Both the position numbers and the translations under genes were made by a program. This document shows, piece after piece, positions 11,456-23,893 of a DNA stretch of 64,000 nt; within the stretch, counting starts at the first letter, position 1, and each line of letters starts with the position of its first letter. The notes beneath the pieces are model-generated. The model worked only from the letters and a program-made list of their open reading frames with translations, was not told the origin of the DNA and ran no database searches. This stretch comes from Vespula vulgaris. Its lineage: Eukaryota > Arthropoda > Insecta > Hymenoptera > Vespidae. The DNA lies in the NCBI RefSeq assembly GCF_905475345.1, contig NC_066588.1, positions 7,498,001 to 7,562,000 of the forward strand, written 5' to 3'.

Positions 11456-12194
11456 TGATCGTTCATTTATTTCCAAATCCGCTATGCCGTTCTTTATCCC
11501 TCGCTTAATTTTGAATATTTCATCTGAAAAGTCTTCGCCGAACGAGGCTTTCGATATCTTCCATTCCTTTTCCAAGATCGAGCTAACTGTGGAAAGAGGA
11601 ACACGGTGGAACGTGGTATCGACGCCAAAATCGCATTAAGAGATAACCATCGGCCATTACAGGATTTTACGCGTCTCTTCTTCCGAAAGTCGAAAGATTC
11701 GCGGTATTCCACAGAGAGAATCCCAAACGATCCAGTCGCGCGATCATCGCGATATCATTGTCTTTCGTTAAAACGATGGCCCTTTTGGGAGTTTCGCGAA
11801 CATATAACGAAGAAATCGCGCGAGCTCGCCATAGAACTTTATAGATTGACCTAGGATTAACGGAGGGTACATGGTCGTGTGCCTATTGATAGCTATCGTA
11901 CTCGACGCTATTTATGAGATTGTACATTAATTAAGGAAAATAATCAAGCGTAACGTGTGGCTGCAAGAAAAGCAAGCTTTATACTTTGCTACGGTAATAA
12001 CGTTATCCTGTCGACTGTTCGAGAGAATGACGAACGCGTTGCTAGGGAATTTTAGAGACGATATACATTTCTCTACTCTCCAAAATATACGATAGTTATA
12101 TCTATACATCATATATACCATAAACGTTTATATTTCTATGTATACGAATATGTTTGCAAAGAGATACGCTCGAATACATTTACTAGAAAGACAG

Positions 12195-12235
<41 letters not shown>

Positions 12236-12940
12236 TTATCTATCGCTCGTGTATTGTACGTTTGTAGGTATTACCCGCTCGTTGCACCGAAATCCCGTGT
12301 TTATTTGTGGCTAAACCGCGTTTCCCAATGCGCTTTCGCTTAGAAAGCTATCTAATATGGTGTACATTAAATGACGTCGCTCACGCTGTAATTTTCGACG
12401 GTCAACGTAATTCGAAACAAAATGACGAACGCTTTTGCTCGAAATATTTTAAGCACGTTATTTCGTACAAACATTGTGAGAGAGAAATAAATACAATTTT
12501 AGAAAACATTATTACATAAATGCAGGAATATTATCAAATATATTTTATTATTTAAATTTTCATATCATGTCTGATGATTGACAGTATTAATAGCAACATA
12601 TGAACGAGTAATACGAAGTAATTTATGTAAATATTCAGCGGCAACTTCGAATAACGAAAAAATATTAATATTTCTTTCGTTATAAAATGAAATCGCATTG
12701 AAACAAATTGTTTCGTTATCAGAAAAAAAAACTCGACGATAATCAGCACGTACGTGGTTATAAAAATAATACGAAGAAACGCGAGTAAAATATTTCGGTC
12801 CGCTTTCTAGTAAGCTTTAACGAAACACACGGTGTCTTCGCTAATTCCTATTATTCCTATTCCACGGACAGGTCGGAACGCGTTCACCATTGGGAGTTTC
12901 ATTCTGCTCCGGTTTTCGGTCTCAAGCGAGTACAAGGATA
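11456..12940. other. Long unique AT-rich intronic sequence
   Basis: About 1.5 kb interrupted only by a GA tract at 12191-12235. No coding similarity on either strand; very AT-rich from 12480 to 12800. Confidence 0.45.
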
Positions 12941-12943
12941 GAG

Positions 12944-12947
12944 AAAC

Positions 12948-12984
<37 letters not shown>

Positions 12985-13200
12985 AAAGGGGTGGTTCGAA
13001 AAGCCGGAGAGCGGAAATTCGATAAAGTCTTCGTCAGGGAGAAGATTCGGTCGTCTCTCTAATTGAGCCACGTTCGTGACCGCGTGCTAGCCAAACATAG
13101 AAGCACCAGGAGCAATGGTGGTAGTAGTAGTATTAGGAAGTAGTAGAGTAGTAGTAGTAGTGGTGGTGGTGGTAGTGGTAGTGGTAGTAGTAATAGAAGT
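12944..13200. repeat. GA tract and GTA/GTG trinucleotide array
   Basis: GA/GAAA at 12944-12990, then mixed GTA-GTG-GGT trinucleotides at 13117-13200, which translate as poly-Thr, poly-Tyr or poly-Leu in the false frames. Confidence 0.92.
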
Positions 13201-13820
13201 AAAAGACATCTTCGCGTGGCTCCACGCACGGTGAGAATAAGTAGAAGCGGAAAACGGAAACGACATGTATCTGACATGAGCAAAAGGAGTCGGTCTGGGA
13301 GATGGCACGGAAACGATTCGCTCTCGCGCCAACAACGAAAAGGCGAGTATGTTTGTTGGACAGAGAAGAAGAATGAGATTTGGAAAGAAAAGAAGTGATT
13401 GCTTTTGAATCAGCTAAGAATGAAAGAATATACCGATCACGTGTTTCCAAATCGAATTACATGCGATGCGTCTTACTCTTCTTATCACGATTTTAGATAA
13501 TTTATAACGAATTATAGTTTATTTCTATCAGGTTCGTTATATCGTTTAGATCAACTTTATTGTTGAATGTTGAAATATGAAAAAAGAACGTCCGCTATAC
13601 TCGCCAAAGTTTCGATTAAAATATACAATGTTCGCACAAACCTCTCTCGTAATAATCGAGAATAATTTATTCGTTCGCGTGTGCCCCGGTCTTATTATTT
13701 ATCGTCGCCCTATCGAAAGGCATTTAATCGCGTTATCGCCAGAAAATTAGCCGCTGGCTTCCATGGCCCTCTCGAGTTTACCCTGCGACTCGATGACTTG
13801 TCCGCCGTAAACGAGAACGG
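13201..13820. other. Unique intronic sequence
   Basis: No recognisable gene, RNA or long repeat. Confidence 0.5.
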
Positions 13821-13822
13821 CT

Positions 13823-13874
<52 letters not shown>

Positions 13875-14180
13875 CCTCTCTTTCTGCTTACACGGCAAAT
13901 ACGATCGCGATAACAGATTCGATAATCGAGTCAAGGTTACCGTAACTTGTACGACTCTCGCGTGCGAGATTCTTGTTTGCGGACATCCAGCTTTATATTT
14001 GATTATGGCAATGGCGAGGAGAATTATTCGACGAAGAAAGAAAGTTCGATCGATATGCGCGACTATCGTTATGACTATTAGTGCTATTGCTGCTGCTGCT
14101 GCTGCTACCACTACACTACTACTACTACTACACTGTTACTAGTGCTACTGCTGCTGCTGCTGCTGATGATGATGATACTG
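13823..14180. repeat. CT tract and compound TGC/CTA/GAT trinucleotide cluster
   Basis: CT at 13823-13885; TGC at 14088-14107, CTA at 14113-14131, TGC at 14143-14163, then GAT to about 14173. Four trinucleotide runs of different phase occur within 95 bases. Confidence 0.92.
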
Positions 14181-14663
14181 TTGTTATTACTGTTTCAGTA
14201 ACCGGTTGAATTAAACGTTCTTCCTTTACGGAGTAATGTTTACTTTCAAAAATTTCTATGCAAAACGCGGACGCATTCGAAGAAAAGAAACTGTCTCTGG
14301 TTCCTTCTAATAACAACGATACGCCTCGATAACATTTTCTCTTACGTTTCTTTAATTTTTTTCTTCCCCTTTTTCTTTTATTTCCCTTCTTCATAAAGAA
14401 AATGACAGACATTTCGTATCGCTCGTTACTCGAAAACAGACGGAAATACAAATTTTTAATTTTGTCACCAACGAGGGCCAAGGATTACGCGCTCTGTTCA
14501 ATGTCGTTCTGCGTCCAGCACGCGCGACAAATTAGGAATTCGAGAATTTTTATACTCTGTCTGTGTACCGCGAGTTTAAACGGTAACGAGATGGCACGCA
14601 AGAATGATTCTTTTGAAAATATTCTCGAGTCGATTTTTCTATGGATGGAAGGAGGACTAAGCG

Positions 14664-14681
14664 AGGTAAAGGGAGAGAAAA

Positions 14682-14713
<32 letters not shown>

Positions 14714-14723
14714 GGGTGAAAGA

Positions 14724-14769
<46 letters not shown>

Positions 14770-14975
14770 CAAAGTGCACACTCCTCTCGTTGCTTCGCTA
14801 CGCACTAGACTGACCCCAATGTGGCTTTATTAACGCGCTTTTACGAGGTACGAGAGATAAATTCATTTAATGGCCGAGTAAAATACTCGCCTGGCGTTAC
14901 TCGTACCTCCTCCTTTCCTCTCTCTCTTTCTTTCTCTCTCTCTCTCTCACTCTCTTTCTCTTTCTTTTTTCCTCT
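14664..14975. repeat. GA tract followed by CT tract
   Basis: GA-rich 14668-14768 with two long cores, then CT/TTTC 14909-14975. The two are about 140 bases apart and of opposite base type, so the transcript could form a long imperfect stem. Confidence 0.93.
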
Positions 14976-15950
14976 TACTTTTTCGTATTCTTCGTCGGTT
15001 TATTAACGAAACGCAATTACATTATGATAACCAGTTCATACCACTTCACCTCTATACTCTTTAACCGTTACGCCGTCTTAAGCTTTCCCGAGACTCGAAT
15101 CTGTTTTACCATTATAAATAGATTTATATCGATTATTTGCTTAATCCTATATTTAATAACGAGTGCCAGGTGATCATGCAGAAGATAGGATAGAGGATAT
15201 ATCATGCGGAGATTGGGATTTAGGAAATATCAATATTGTATCATCAATATCGTATAAATCGATCGATGAGAATTTATATTTTATATAGATAAATCGAAGC
15301 AATTATCTCTTATATGAGTTTGCATAAATTAAAAAAGGTAAGAAAGAGAAAGAGATAGAATAAATAGCGATGAAAAAAGAACGATCAGATTTTTATCATA
15401 TCAACGTTTAACGTAGAAACGATGCTATTTGACTCGATCGATATACTCGATCTTTCTGACGTCTCGTTTGCAAATAAAAGAAGATAGAGTAAGAGAGAGA
15501 AAGAGAAAGAGAGTAGTGCGTGAGTATACACCCTCGATATACAAACATAAAAATATTGTGACTAAAAGAAAAAGAGAAAAATAGAGTGCGTGAGAGAGAG
15601 AGAGAGAGAGAGAGAGAACAAAGAGGTCGGGAAAGTATCGATTTACATTTTAATGCATGCCACATACTTTTTTAGCGTGACCTTAATTTATACACGGCGA
15701 CGATCGTTCGTAGGAACGAATCCGCGTGGTTTGCGTCTCGCGAAACGATGGAAGCCTCTGAAGATATATCCGAGTCATAACGGGCGCATTGATCGGCCCA
15801 GGACGCTTACGCTGGGTTTACAGGGAAATCGCATTAAGTTTAGCCGCGACGCGATTCATAATTCCATTATTAACCCTCACGAAGATGGGAGGAGAGGGTT
15901 GAGCGATGGATCGCTTTGTTCGGCACTGAACGAGCGATTTTACGTTATAT
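14976..15950. other. Unique intronic sequence with small GA tracts
   Basis: GA at 15490-15512 and 15593-15617. A + frame across 15590-16081 contains about 100 codons of non-repeat sequence but matches nothing I recognise. Confidence 0.45.
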
Positions 15951-15955
15951 TCCAC

Positions 15956-16062
15956 CCCCACAACCCCTTCACTACTACTGTAGTCTCTGCCACCACCCAC
16001 CACCACCTCCAACTCTACCTCCAACTTTACCACCACCACCACCACCACCACCACCACCCTCG
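15956..16062. repeat. CCA/CAC trinucleotide tract
   Basis: CCACCACC-type sequence with a perfect core at 16030-16058; it translates as poly-His or poly-Pro on + and poly-Val on -. Confidence 0.93.
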
Positions 16063-17140
16063 ACAACCTTCTTCCTTCTAAACTCGATCCCGGGACGACG
16101 AACAAAGGACATCGAACGTTCCGTTCCTAAAAGTCGCCGGCTGACAGGCCATAAAATCTGTCTTAACTGACGTTCCTATTTTGCTCAGCAATTTCGAACG
16201 GAATAGCCGGCGTGGCCGGGCGTTTAACAATTTTCTTAAGGCGTGGAGTTCTTCTCGATCGAGGAATCCAATGAAATATCCAGACCCGATGAAAGGAATC
16301 GCGATCAAAAAGCGAGAGGTAGGAGAATAATTTTTCGAAGGTACGATAACTTATAGATACATATACGTTATACGTGGTATGTATGTATGTGAACCTTTAG
16401 AAATTGATTCTGAAACGTAAAGAATAAAATTTTGATTAGTCCTAGTATCGGGATTCGGTGGTGCTCTCTATCGCATTTCATCTTGCCTCATGATTTTTCA
16501 TATTTCAAACTCAATTCTCCAAGGTGTGTATATGGAGATATACATATCGGTACATATCTACGTATATAGATGCATACATAACTAAGTTAAATTCAACGTT
16601 TGACGCTTTCTACAAACGACGCTTTTTTACGAGGACCCAAGCGTCGTCGCTCGCTGAAATTTCTAGGATAATAAACGGCGAAAGCACGTAGGTAGGAGAT
16701 CGCTAACGAAATTGCATGTAATAAGTACCGACGTATAACCGAGAGTGTAATATAACTCCGAACAAATAGCTTTCTCCAACGTTATCGTTTTCGTAAGCCA
16801 ATCGGGAAGGCTTATCGAAGCGCGAGTTATTCCACTAACCGAATACTTCATCCTCCTTTTCTTTGTCTTACTTCGTCTTAACATCCCCCACTTAATTCGA
16901 CTACTTCCTTAAAGATTCTCTAAGATCAAAGATTAATTAAACAAAGGAACGCGTTCTTTCGGTTAGCTAGAGATTGACTCGTGAAAATTTCGTTTCACTG
17001 TGCAAGAATACGTTTGCGTTTAATCGGAGAGCTGTTAAGCGTACCGTGCCTACATTCATAGGCTTAATTATTCGTTAGCTATGGGAGAAAGAGAAAATGA
17101 GACAGATAAGGATAGAGAGTGCTGTGTGTGAGTATCGTTT
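16063..17140. other. Long unique intronic segment
   Basis: About 1.1 kb without long repeats; short TATG/TACATA words at 16350-16580. No gene is recognised. Confidence 0.45.
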
Positions 17141-17144
17141 TTAT

Positions 17145-17147
<3 letters not shown>

Positions 17148-17190
<43 letters not shown>

Positions 17191-17215
17191 TCTTCTTCTT
17201 CTCTTTCTACATCAT
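17148..17215. repeat. (CT)n then CTT tract
   Basis: CT at 17149-17188, CTT at 17188-17205. Confidence 0.94.
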
Positions 17216-17547
17216 TACGATTTCAACGGGTCAGAGCCATAGACGAGTCCATTTCTCTTGAATTATTCGACGTGGAATCTCGTAGAGAAAAAGAATTAAA
17301 AGAAGATGAAAAAGTAGCGTCATCAGCGTCGATAGTTAATTACATTTGAGCGTGATAATTACTTGGAGAGAGGACAAAGCGACATATTGCTTGTCCGGCA
17401 CATCCAACAGCGAAATAAAAGCTCCTCGAATTAAAAATATTTTCTATTCGAGATCTCTCGTTCGTTTTGAGCAGCATCGTCCACGTATAATATTTACTTC
17501 GAATACATTTTATAGTCCGAGCGTTGCGACCGCTTCGACCGCAAATT

Positions 17548-17585
<38 letters not shown>

Positions 17586-17735
17586 CCTGTCTCTCTCTTC
17601 TTTTCTGTTTTTCTCGTTCTCTTTGTCTCTCTCCTCCTCTCTGTTTTTCTCGCGCTCTCTCTGTTTCTCTCTTCCTCTCTGTTTCTCTCTCTCTCTCTCC
17701 TTCTCTTTCTCTCTCTCCCCTCCGTCTCTCTTTTT
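17548..17735. repeat. Long CT-rich tract, about 185 bp
   Basis: Perfect CT at 17550-17581 then CT mixed with TGTT, CCTC and TTTC words to 17735. It produces overlapping Ser-Leu false frames of 110-240 codons. Confidence 0.94.
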
Positions 17736-18105
17736 CGTTCACAAACGTTCCACGCGATCCACGCTCACGTCAGTTATTTATCAAAACGTCTCGAAAGCGA
17801 GCATTCAAATTTCCCGAGGTTACACGTGGCCTCGGGCCACGAGGAGAGAAATTTCTACTTGAAAGCAGAACATGTCAAAAGTTCGTCCATCGAGGATCGC
17901 TCGTCGCGCTCAACTCGATATATGTATATATGTATACAGAGATTTATATTTAAACTACAACGTGAACCACTGGTGGTACTACCACTGAGCCAAGAGAGCT
18001 CGAAAATTATACAAAACTATTTAAATAGACGCGCATGTGGATCGACCCTCGGAGCATTTCGCGCGAAATAACGAGAGGGTTGCTACCACTTTTCCGTTCG
18101 AACTT
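17736..18105. other. Unique intronic sequence
   Basis: Non-repetitive, CpG-containing; nothing recognised. Confidence 0.45.
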
Positions 18106-18106
18106 G

Positions 18107-18186
18107 CAACCTCTCTTTCTTTCTCTCTCTCTCTCTCTCTCTCTCCCTCCCTCTCCCTCTCTCTCTCTTTTTTTCTATCTTTCTTT
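18107..18186. repeat. CT-rich tract
   Basis: CT with CCCT interruptions. Confidence 0.93.
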
Positions 18187-18800
18187 GTCACACATAGAAG
18201 CATTCATGCACACTGACGCGAACATCCACCCTTTCTCCATCTCTCATTTCTTTTTTCCTACCCTCCCTAGTAAATCCATCAATTTGAAATGCAGCCAGGA
18301 AACGCGCTTGACCGGCGTAAAGGTGAAAAGTAGGAGAGGTTGGAAGGATGGATAGGGAGGGGGTGGTTGGTGGTGCACGTCGACGGGGTTGCTACTGTTG
18401 CTGTTGCTGTGCCTGTAGCTGTGTGGCCTTTAGGTTGGTAGGAGGCAAACGAAGTTGGATGGGGTTGGAAGGGAGTGTTGATGCGCCGTTCGCAGGTAGA
18501 TGAAGAAGAAGAGCGAAAGAACACATCGTCAGCCGACCAGGAAAACGAACCTTCACTATAGAATGCATTGAATCGCACCAAAATAAAAACACCCTTTTGA
18601 ATGTTTTATACAGAAGACTACGGCCGACCGCACGAATATACATCCATCTATATACGCACGTATAGGTTGGTACGCATAATTCGTACAAGAGGGTGGTTAC
18701 CAAACCACCCTCTGAACCGATCTTCATTTCGGCCTAGCTTTCCTTCTACATCCGATACTCTTCGTTACTTTAGTTCCCTTATTCTCTATACTTTATACAT
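18187..18800. other. Unique sequence with G-rich patch
   Basis: A G-rich patch at 18354-18384 (GGGAGGGGGTGG) is followed by GTTGCTGTTGCTGT words. No gene is recognised. Confidence 0.45.
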
Positions 18801-18804
18801 CTCC

Positions 18805-18845
<41 letters not shown>

Positions 18846-19013
18846 CATCCATCTTTCTCTGCTGTATACTCTTCTATCTCCCGCTATCTCCGAGTCATTT
18901 GCACGAATTTTACCCTCAAACGCATTCTAAAATTGCTAGAACGTGCCTACGAAGAGAGGATAGTGAATAGATTTCTCTAGTTTATTGGTCTAAGCCAAAG
19001 AGAGAGAGATAGA

Positions 19014-19054
<41 letters not shown>

Positions 19055-19060
19055 TCTGGA
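18801..19060. repeat. CT tract then GA tract
   Basis: CT with CTAT units at 18801-18858; GA at 19000-19054. Opposite base type on the same strand again. Confidence 0.94.
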
Positions 19061-19263
19061 AGGACTAGAAAAGGGCAGGTTCAATAGCGAAGGCACGTCG
19101 AAGGCAAATTCGACGGACGATACGTGCGTGAAAAGCAAGGGGAATCGATTTCTTTAATGGGCTTGGCGCCCGGCACCGGCGCGACGTGAAAGCGACAGAC
19201 CACTTCGAGGCTGTAAATACTCTCCGCGGGTGATGGCTTCGTGCCGAGGGCGAGGGGTAACTC

Positions 19264-19540
19264 TGCGAAAGAGAGAAAGAGAAAGAAAGAGAGAGAGAAA
19301 GAGAGAGAAAGATTGAAAGAGAGAGAGAGAGAGAGAGAGAGAAGATACGAATGGGTTATACTCGCTGACAGAACCAATGGCGAAAACGTTTAAACTTGCA
19401 TTATTTACTTTAAATTTCATTCAGCGGTGAGTCTCTCTCTCTCTTTCTCTCCCTCTCTCTTTATCTTTCTCTCAACATTCCCATCTCTTTTCTCTTTGCC
19501 CTGTCTCTCTCTTCCTCTTTCTCTCACTTTAGCTACGATG
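19264..19540. repeat. GA tract facing a CT tract
   Basis: GA/GAAA at 19265-19345 and CT/TTTC at 19430-19527, about 85 bases apart; together they could form a long imperfect stem in the transcript. Confidence 0.93.
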
Positions 19541-19697
19541 CGCTTTCCCTCTCTGAATTCCTATCTCTCGGCTTCCTCTCTGCTAGTAGCAGCCGTCGGT
19601 GTTCAGTGGAAAGTTCCGCACGGTGCAGTTTGTCACCGAGCCCCTCGTTGGTTAAGTTGGCAGGTGTGCCTGGTGGTGGATACGGACCACCGACTCG

Positions 19698-19698
19698 C

Positions 19699-19729
<31 letters not shown>

Positions 19730-19780
19730 TTCTCTTTCCCTTTCTCTCTCTATCTCTCTCACTCTCGTGCGCGCGCGTTC
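19698..19780. repeat. CT tract ending in alternating CG
   Basis: CT/TTTC from 19698 to 19764 followed by CGTGCGCGCGCG at 19766-19777. Confidence 0.93.
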
Positions 19781-19875
19781 TGCGATTAATGGAAAACGAC
19801 ATAAGCTCGCCTGATTCCCGTTCCCTCCCTTCTCCCTCAACCCGTCCTTGCCGCTAATGACCTCAAACTCTGCTA

Positions 19876-20076
19876 GCAAGAGAGAAAGAGGAAAGATAGA
19901 AAGAGAAGGAGAGAAAAAGACAGAAAGAGAGACAGAGAGAGAAAGAGAGAGACAGAGAGAGAGAGAGGAAAGCTAGATCTTCGGCTCGCTCATTAACGAC
20001 GAAGCCGGAAGGAAGAAAAGGGTGCTTCGAGAGAAGGTAGAGAAGTAAAGAGAAAAAGAGAGAAAGAGACAGAGAA
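19876..20076. repeat. GA-rich tracts
   Basis: GA/GAAA/GACA words at 19880-19969 and 20035-20073. Confidence 0.92.
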
Positions 20077-20227
20077 TTCACGCCGCAGGTGAAAGGAAAG
20101 TCGAAAATCGCGCGACTCGTTGCTGTTCCTGGTCGGCGCGAACGAAATGCGATTCTCGAGTACCTCTCAAACCATCGAGCGGATTATTCAAACTCGAAAT
20201 TACACGAATTACCGTGACGAACGAGTC

Positions 20228-20334
20228 TCTTCCTTCTTCTCTTCCCTCTTTCCTTCCTTCCTTCCTTCCTTCCTTCTTTTCTCTTTTGCTTTCAATCTTT
20301 TTTCTTTCTCTTCTTTTCTTCTTCTCTATCTCCC

Positions 20335-20378
<44 letters not shown>

Positions 20379-20380
20379 GC
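20228..20380. repeat. CCTT/TTC-rich tract ending in (CT)n
   Basis: CCTT units at 20248-20276, TTTC/TTC sequence to 20337, then perfect CT at 20340-20368. Confidence 0.93.
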
Positions 20381-20764
20381 TGTTTCATTCCTCTCCGTTA
20401 CCCAAACAGACAAAGATCTCGTCCGATCTCTTGAAACGTTTTACAACTTGCTATTAAAGACGTACGATACTTTTGAAGGAATGTCCTTTCAAAGTTTCGA
20501 CAAATCATCTCGTTTTTAGTTCGCTCGTACATTCTCCTATCGAGCTCGATGAAATTCCGAGGACGGCACGTTCGTTACGTATTTCAGATCGAAAAGACCG
20601 ATCGGGCTAAAAGAAGATCGGTGTCGTGCCGATGAAGTTGCAAGCTCAGTAAGAATATTGATACATTTTGGACTCTGCGATTCTAAATAGATCGAGTAAA
20701 TACACTTCGTTCAGAGTAGATGGATCTTTCGAGATTGGGGCTGTTGGTGCTTCTTCATAATGTA
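20381..20764. other. Unique intronic sequence
   Basis: No gene or RNA recognised. Confidence 0.5.
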
Positions 20765-20765
20765 G

Positions 20766-20825
20766 AAAGAGTAAGAGAAGAAAGAGAAAGAGAGAGAGAG
20801 AGGGAGAGGGAGAGAGAGAAAGAAA
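20766..20825. repeat. GA tract
   Basis: GA with GAAA and GGGA variants. Confidence 0.93.
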
Positions 20826-21660
20826 TGGATGACAGATACAAATGGATTCCTCGTGAAGCATCAATGGAAAATGGAATCATCGGTAGGGCAATGGCACTAT
20901 CGCCAAACGATGATCCTCCTACTGTTCACCAACGTCGATCTAGACGCCACCCTAGCCTTCCAAACCCCTCTTTCCAACCCACATCTATGCGTATCACCCT
21001 CCTGGATTTCATAATGGTGCTGTAACGGCGGATATACACGCGGAGGAGACAGGAACGACGTTCGATGCTGTACAAGACCACGACACGGTACCCAATTATA
21101 GATATCCAACGGAACGGCACGACACGGCACGGCACTTCGCTTCTGCGTAAACGTACATTGCGTTCGCCATATAATTAGTCGCCACGCCGGCGTTCTAATC
21201 GATAAGTGCCTCGTGATATGCGTTTAATTAACGAGCAACCCTTCCACTATCACCAGGATTCCTTTTCCCGAACGTTTGATTTACGTTAAAATCGATCCAA
21301 GTCCTCGATATTTTTTCTTCCCTTCTTCTTTTTTCCTTCCTTTTGAAACGTGTAATAGATAAGATCTGTGTTTTAATTTTTTAAATACCTGTTATTAAGC
21401 GTTTTATTCGTACACGCATATACCTATTTATATAGATGCGTTTAAAAGGTTTCTTATTGATAAATGCACACTGTAATTATCAACAATGTTATTGAGCGAT
21501 ACCTATCATATTATAGAAAATTATTGATAATTATTATCAAGTAATTAACAATAACTTTCCACTGAACTAATGTATCATACCAAAAGTTATATTTAAAATG
21601 ATTTGTAATGGAAAAGACGTTCGTACAGGAAGAAAAAGAATTTGAATGAGAAATAGGAAG
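20826..21660. other. Unique sequence with a small CGGCA motif cluster
   Basis: Several ACGGCAC/ACGACAC words are clustered at 21087-21135. The 21340-21600 part is strongly AT-rich. No gene is recognised. Confidence 0.45.
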
Positions 21661-21667
21661 ACAAGCA

Positions 21668-21711
21668 GATCGATCGATCGATCGATCGATTCGATCGATC
21701 TATCGATCAAT
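21668..21711. repeat. Self-complementary (ATCG)n tetranucleotide array
   Basis: About ten GATC/ATCG units with two interruptions. The unit equals its own reverse complement, so each strand can form a hairpin. Confidence 0.95.
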
Positions 21712-21990
21712 GAAATAATAATAAGAAAGAGCATTGTGTAATGTAATACCGTTTGATTGCCAAACTCTAATCGGTGCGCACGAACGAAGTGAAAACTTTC
21801 CAGAGCTCGGCCCGCGTTCCTTCTCATCGCCTCTCGATTTCACCAAAGCACTCCTTCGACCCTTTAGACTCCTCCCACGGGCTCAAAACTCGCGCCTTAC
21901 TGCCGCCGATGGTTAGTTTTCGAATATGGATAATAGTAATTCGTTTGAGTTTCGGCGTGTTAATCTAGAGGCGTGAGAGTGGAAGTAGAC

Positions 21991-22016
21991 GGGAGGAGGG
22001 GCAGGATAGGGGAGGG
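21991..22016 (+). promoter_or_regulatory. Canonical G-quadruplex motif
   Basis: Four G runs (21991-21993, 21998-22001, 22009-22012, 22014-22016) with loops of 4, 7 and 1 bases satisfy the G3+N1-7 rule. It lies on the sense strand of the Rox8 intron, so it could form in the pre-mRNA. Confidence 0.5.
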
Positions 22017-22036
22017 TGAGTTCCTAAATCATCAGA

Positions 22037-22059
22037 TAATTACTTTGGTAATTAATTAC
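22037..22059. promoter_or_regulatory. Clustered homeodomain cores, including TAATTAATTA
   Basis: TAATTAC at 22037-22043 and the perfect 12-bp palindrome GTAATTAATTAC at 22048-22059. The latter contains TAAT-TA-ATTA, the spacing of a paired-class homeodomain dimer (P2) site. Occupancy is inferred, not shown. Confidence 0.3.
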
Positions 22060-22104
22060 AACTCTGTTGGGCCGTGGACCCAGCGGCCACGGCAGTAGTA
22101 AAGT

Positions 22105-22142
22105 ATAAAGAGAAAGAGAGAGAAAGAGAGAGGGAGAGAGTG
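22105..22142. repeat. GA tract
   Basis: GAGAAA/GA repeat. Confidence 0.92.
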
Positions 22143-23237
22143 TGCTCCACTAATAAACGAGCCGTCGACGCGGCTTCCCTCTCTTCTATCCCAACCCTCA
22201 CTCACCCTCCTTTCAGCAGCGTTCTCCGGCCAACCCACTTTCCATTATTCTTCCTATTATAAATCACTCATCAACTTTTTTCAACTACCCTTCCTCCCAC
22301 TCCGCAAGTTTCACCCTCGCTCTTCATTTTCTTCTCTTTTCTCGCAAGAACCGAGAATCCATGGAGCCTGGAAATCTTCGCCTTGAAATCTATCGCTTTG
22401 TCATCGGTAAAGTGACAGCCTTAGGTAGATCGTTCGATGAAAAATTCAATGTGGCCGATCGCTTCTTCGAACGACAACTCCGGCTTTACTTTTTTATTAT
22501 TATTATTCCTTCCAACCTGGACGACCGATCGATTCTTCCAAAATTCGTGGAAAGATAAATAGGGATGTAGAGAGAATTGATAGGATGACCGATAACGAGA
22601 AAGCACTATTTCTAAAATGGATCTCGAAACGCAAAGTTGTTCGGGTAGTTTCGAGCAGAGAACTTTGCGCAAGTTCGGCAGGCAGCACCAGTCCATTAGT
22701 TAATTGTGATGTCCGAATCAGAATCTTAGTATGCATCGCGTGTTTCTGCAGCTGATCGCGTATCAAGAAAGCTACGTTCGAGAGTATTATAAGTATACGA
22801 CATTTTTGATTCTATTGTATATGCGCGAGAATAGTTTAGGATGGTAAGAAAGAGAAGAGGGCAAAAGAAGGGGAGAAAGTTTGACTAACCAACCTTACAT
22901 GCTCGCTGCTGATCAATGCAAGCGATCGGTCTTATCTAGAAGAAGACACCCCTCCCCTAACACGACAACAGACCCGTCTCTCTCGCTCTTTCGATCCTCT
23001 CCGTCTTCAATTTCACCCTTCTCTTATCGACGACCCACCATCTCCCGTTACGCAAACTTTTCTGATCGCTCCAGTTATCGGAGCTCCGCTAGAAGAAAAG
23101 AGAGCCCGTGCTACGTACAGGCCAACCTCGTGAAAGCCTCCATCCCACGCTGTTATCGCGCGAGAACACGGACTTTCAGCGCCCTCGAAAAATTGCGAGA
23201 CCCCTTTAACGGTCCTTCTAGAACTAGGAAGACAGAG
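22143..23237. other. Long unique intronic sequence
   Basis: About 1.1 kb, GC-moderate, without long tandem repeats. Open frames at 22361-22558 and 22881-23243 have no recognisable family. Confidence 0.45.
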
Positions 23238-23295
23238 AGATAAAGAGAGATGGAGAGAAAGAGAGAGAGAGAGAGGGGGGGAGGGAGAGAGAAAA
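23238..23295. repeat. GA/G-rich tract
   Basis: GA core at 23259-23274 and G-rich GGGGGGGAGGG at about 23274-23284. Confidence 0.92.
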
Positions 23296-23850
23296 TAAAG
23301 TCGATTTATTATGCCAGGGATTGACGCGTTACACGACCGAACCTTCGAACGATTTCGAACGTCGGTATATGTCGAATTTTTGGACGATCAAATTTTCAAG
23401 AATATAGACGTTCCTTTTGGCAAGTATATTTTATATATATGAAAAATTGTCTAGACGATAAACACGAAAGAGAAATAACAATTCTTTCGTATCTCGGATC
23501 ATGCCAAAACGAAAGTATTATACAAAGTAGTAAAATAAATATTTTGTAAGTAAAGAGGAGGAAGAAGGGTAGAAAGATAAGCGATACCATTGGTATTACC
23601 GTCTTCCATTGTGGAACAAAAAAATACAGGAGCCACGCAATAGGATTATTCCTGTACGGTTAATTAAAAAGTCGACCGGGATCGATACAAATCCGCGTTA
23701 CGATTATACAGCACGGCTTATGTTTCAGGCATTGTTAGCGCAAGCTGCCGTACAAAATATACCCCAGGGACTCATAACAACATCGATGTTGCGCAAACTT
23801 TAATCTCGAGCTTACAGTAGTTAGTAATACCCTGCAGCTACGTGTCACCT
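23296..23850. other. Unique intronic sequence
   Basis: A 64-codon + frame (23609-23803) of balanced composition has no family resemblance that I can name. Confidence 0.45.
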
Positions 23851-23893
23851 CGACGACGACGACGACGACGACGACGACAACGACGACAACATA
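23851..23893. repeat. (CGA)n trinucleotide tract
   Basis: About 12 CGA units with two CAA interruptions; unusually CpG-dense for a microsatellite. Confidence 0.94.

Noticed and set aside
17346..18071. Long + open frame of 241 codons rich in Ser and Leu
   Set aside because: Its length comes from translating a CT microsatellite; the flanks match nothing. The same reasoning removes dozens of similar frames across the window.
23609..23803. + frame of 64 codons
   Set aside because: Short, no similarity recognised, consistent with chance.
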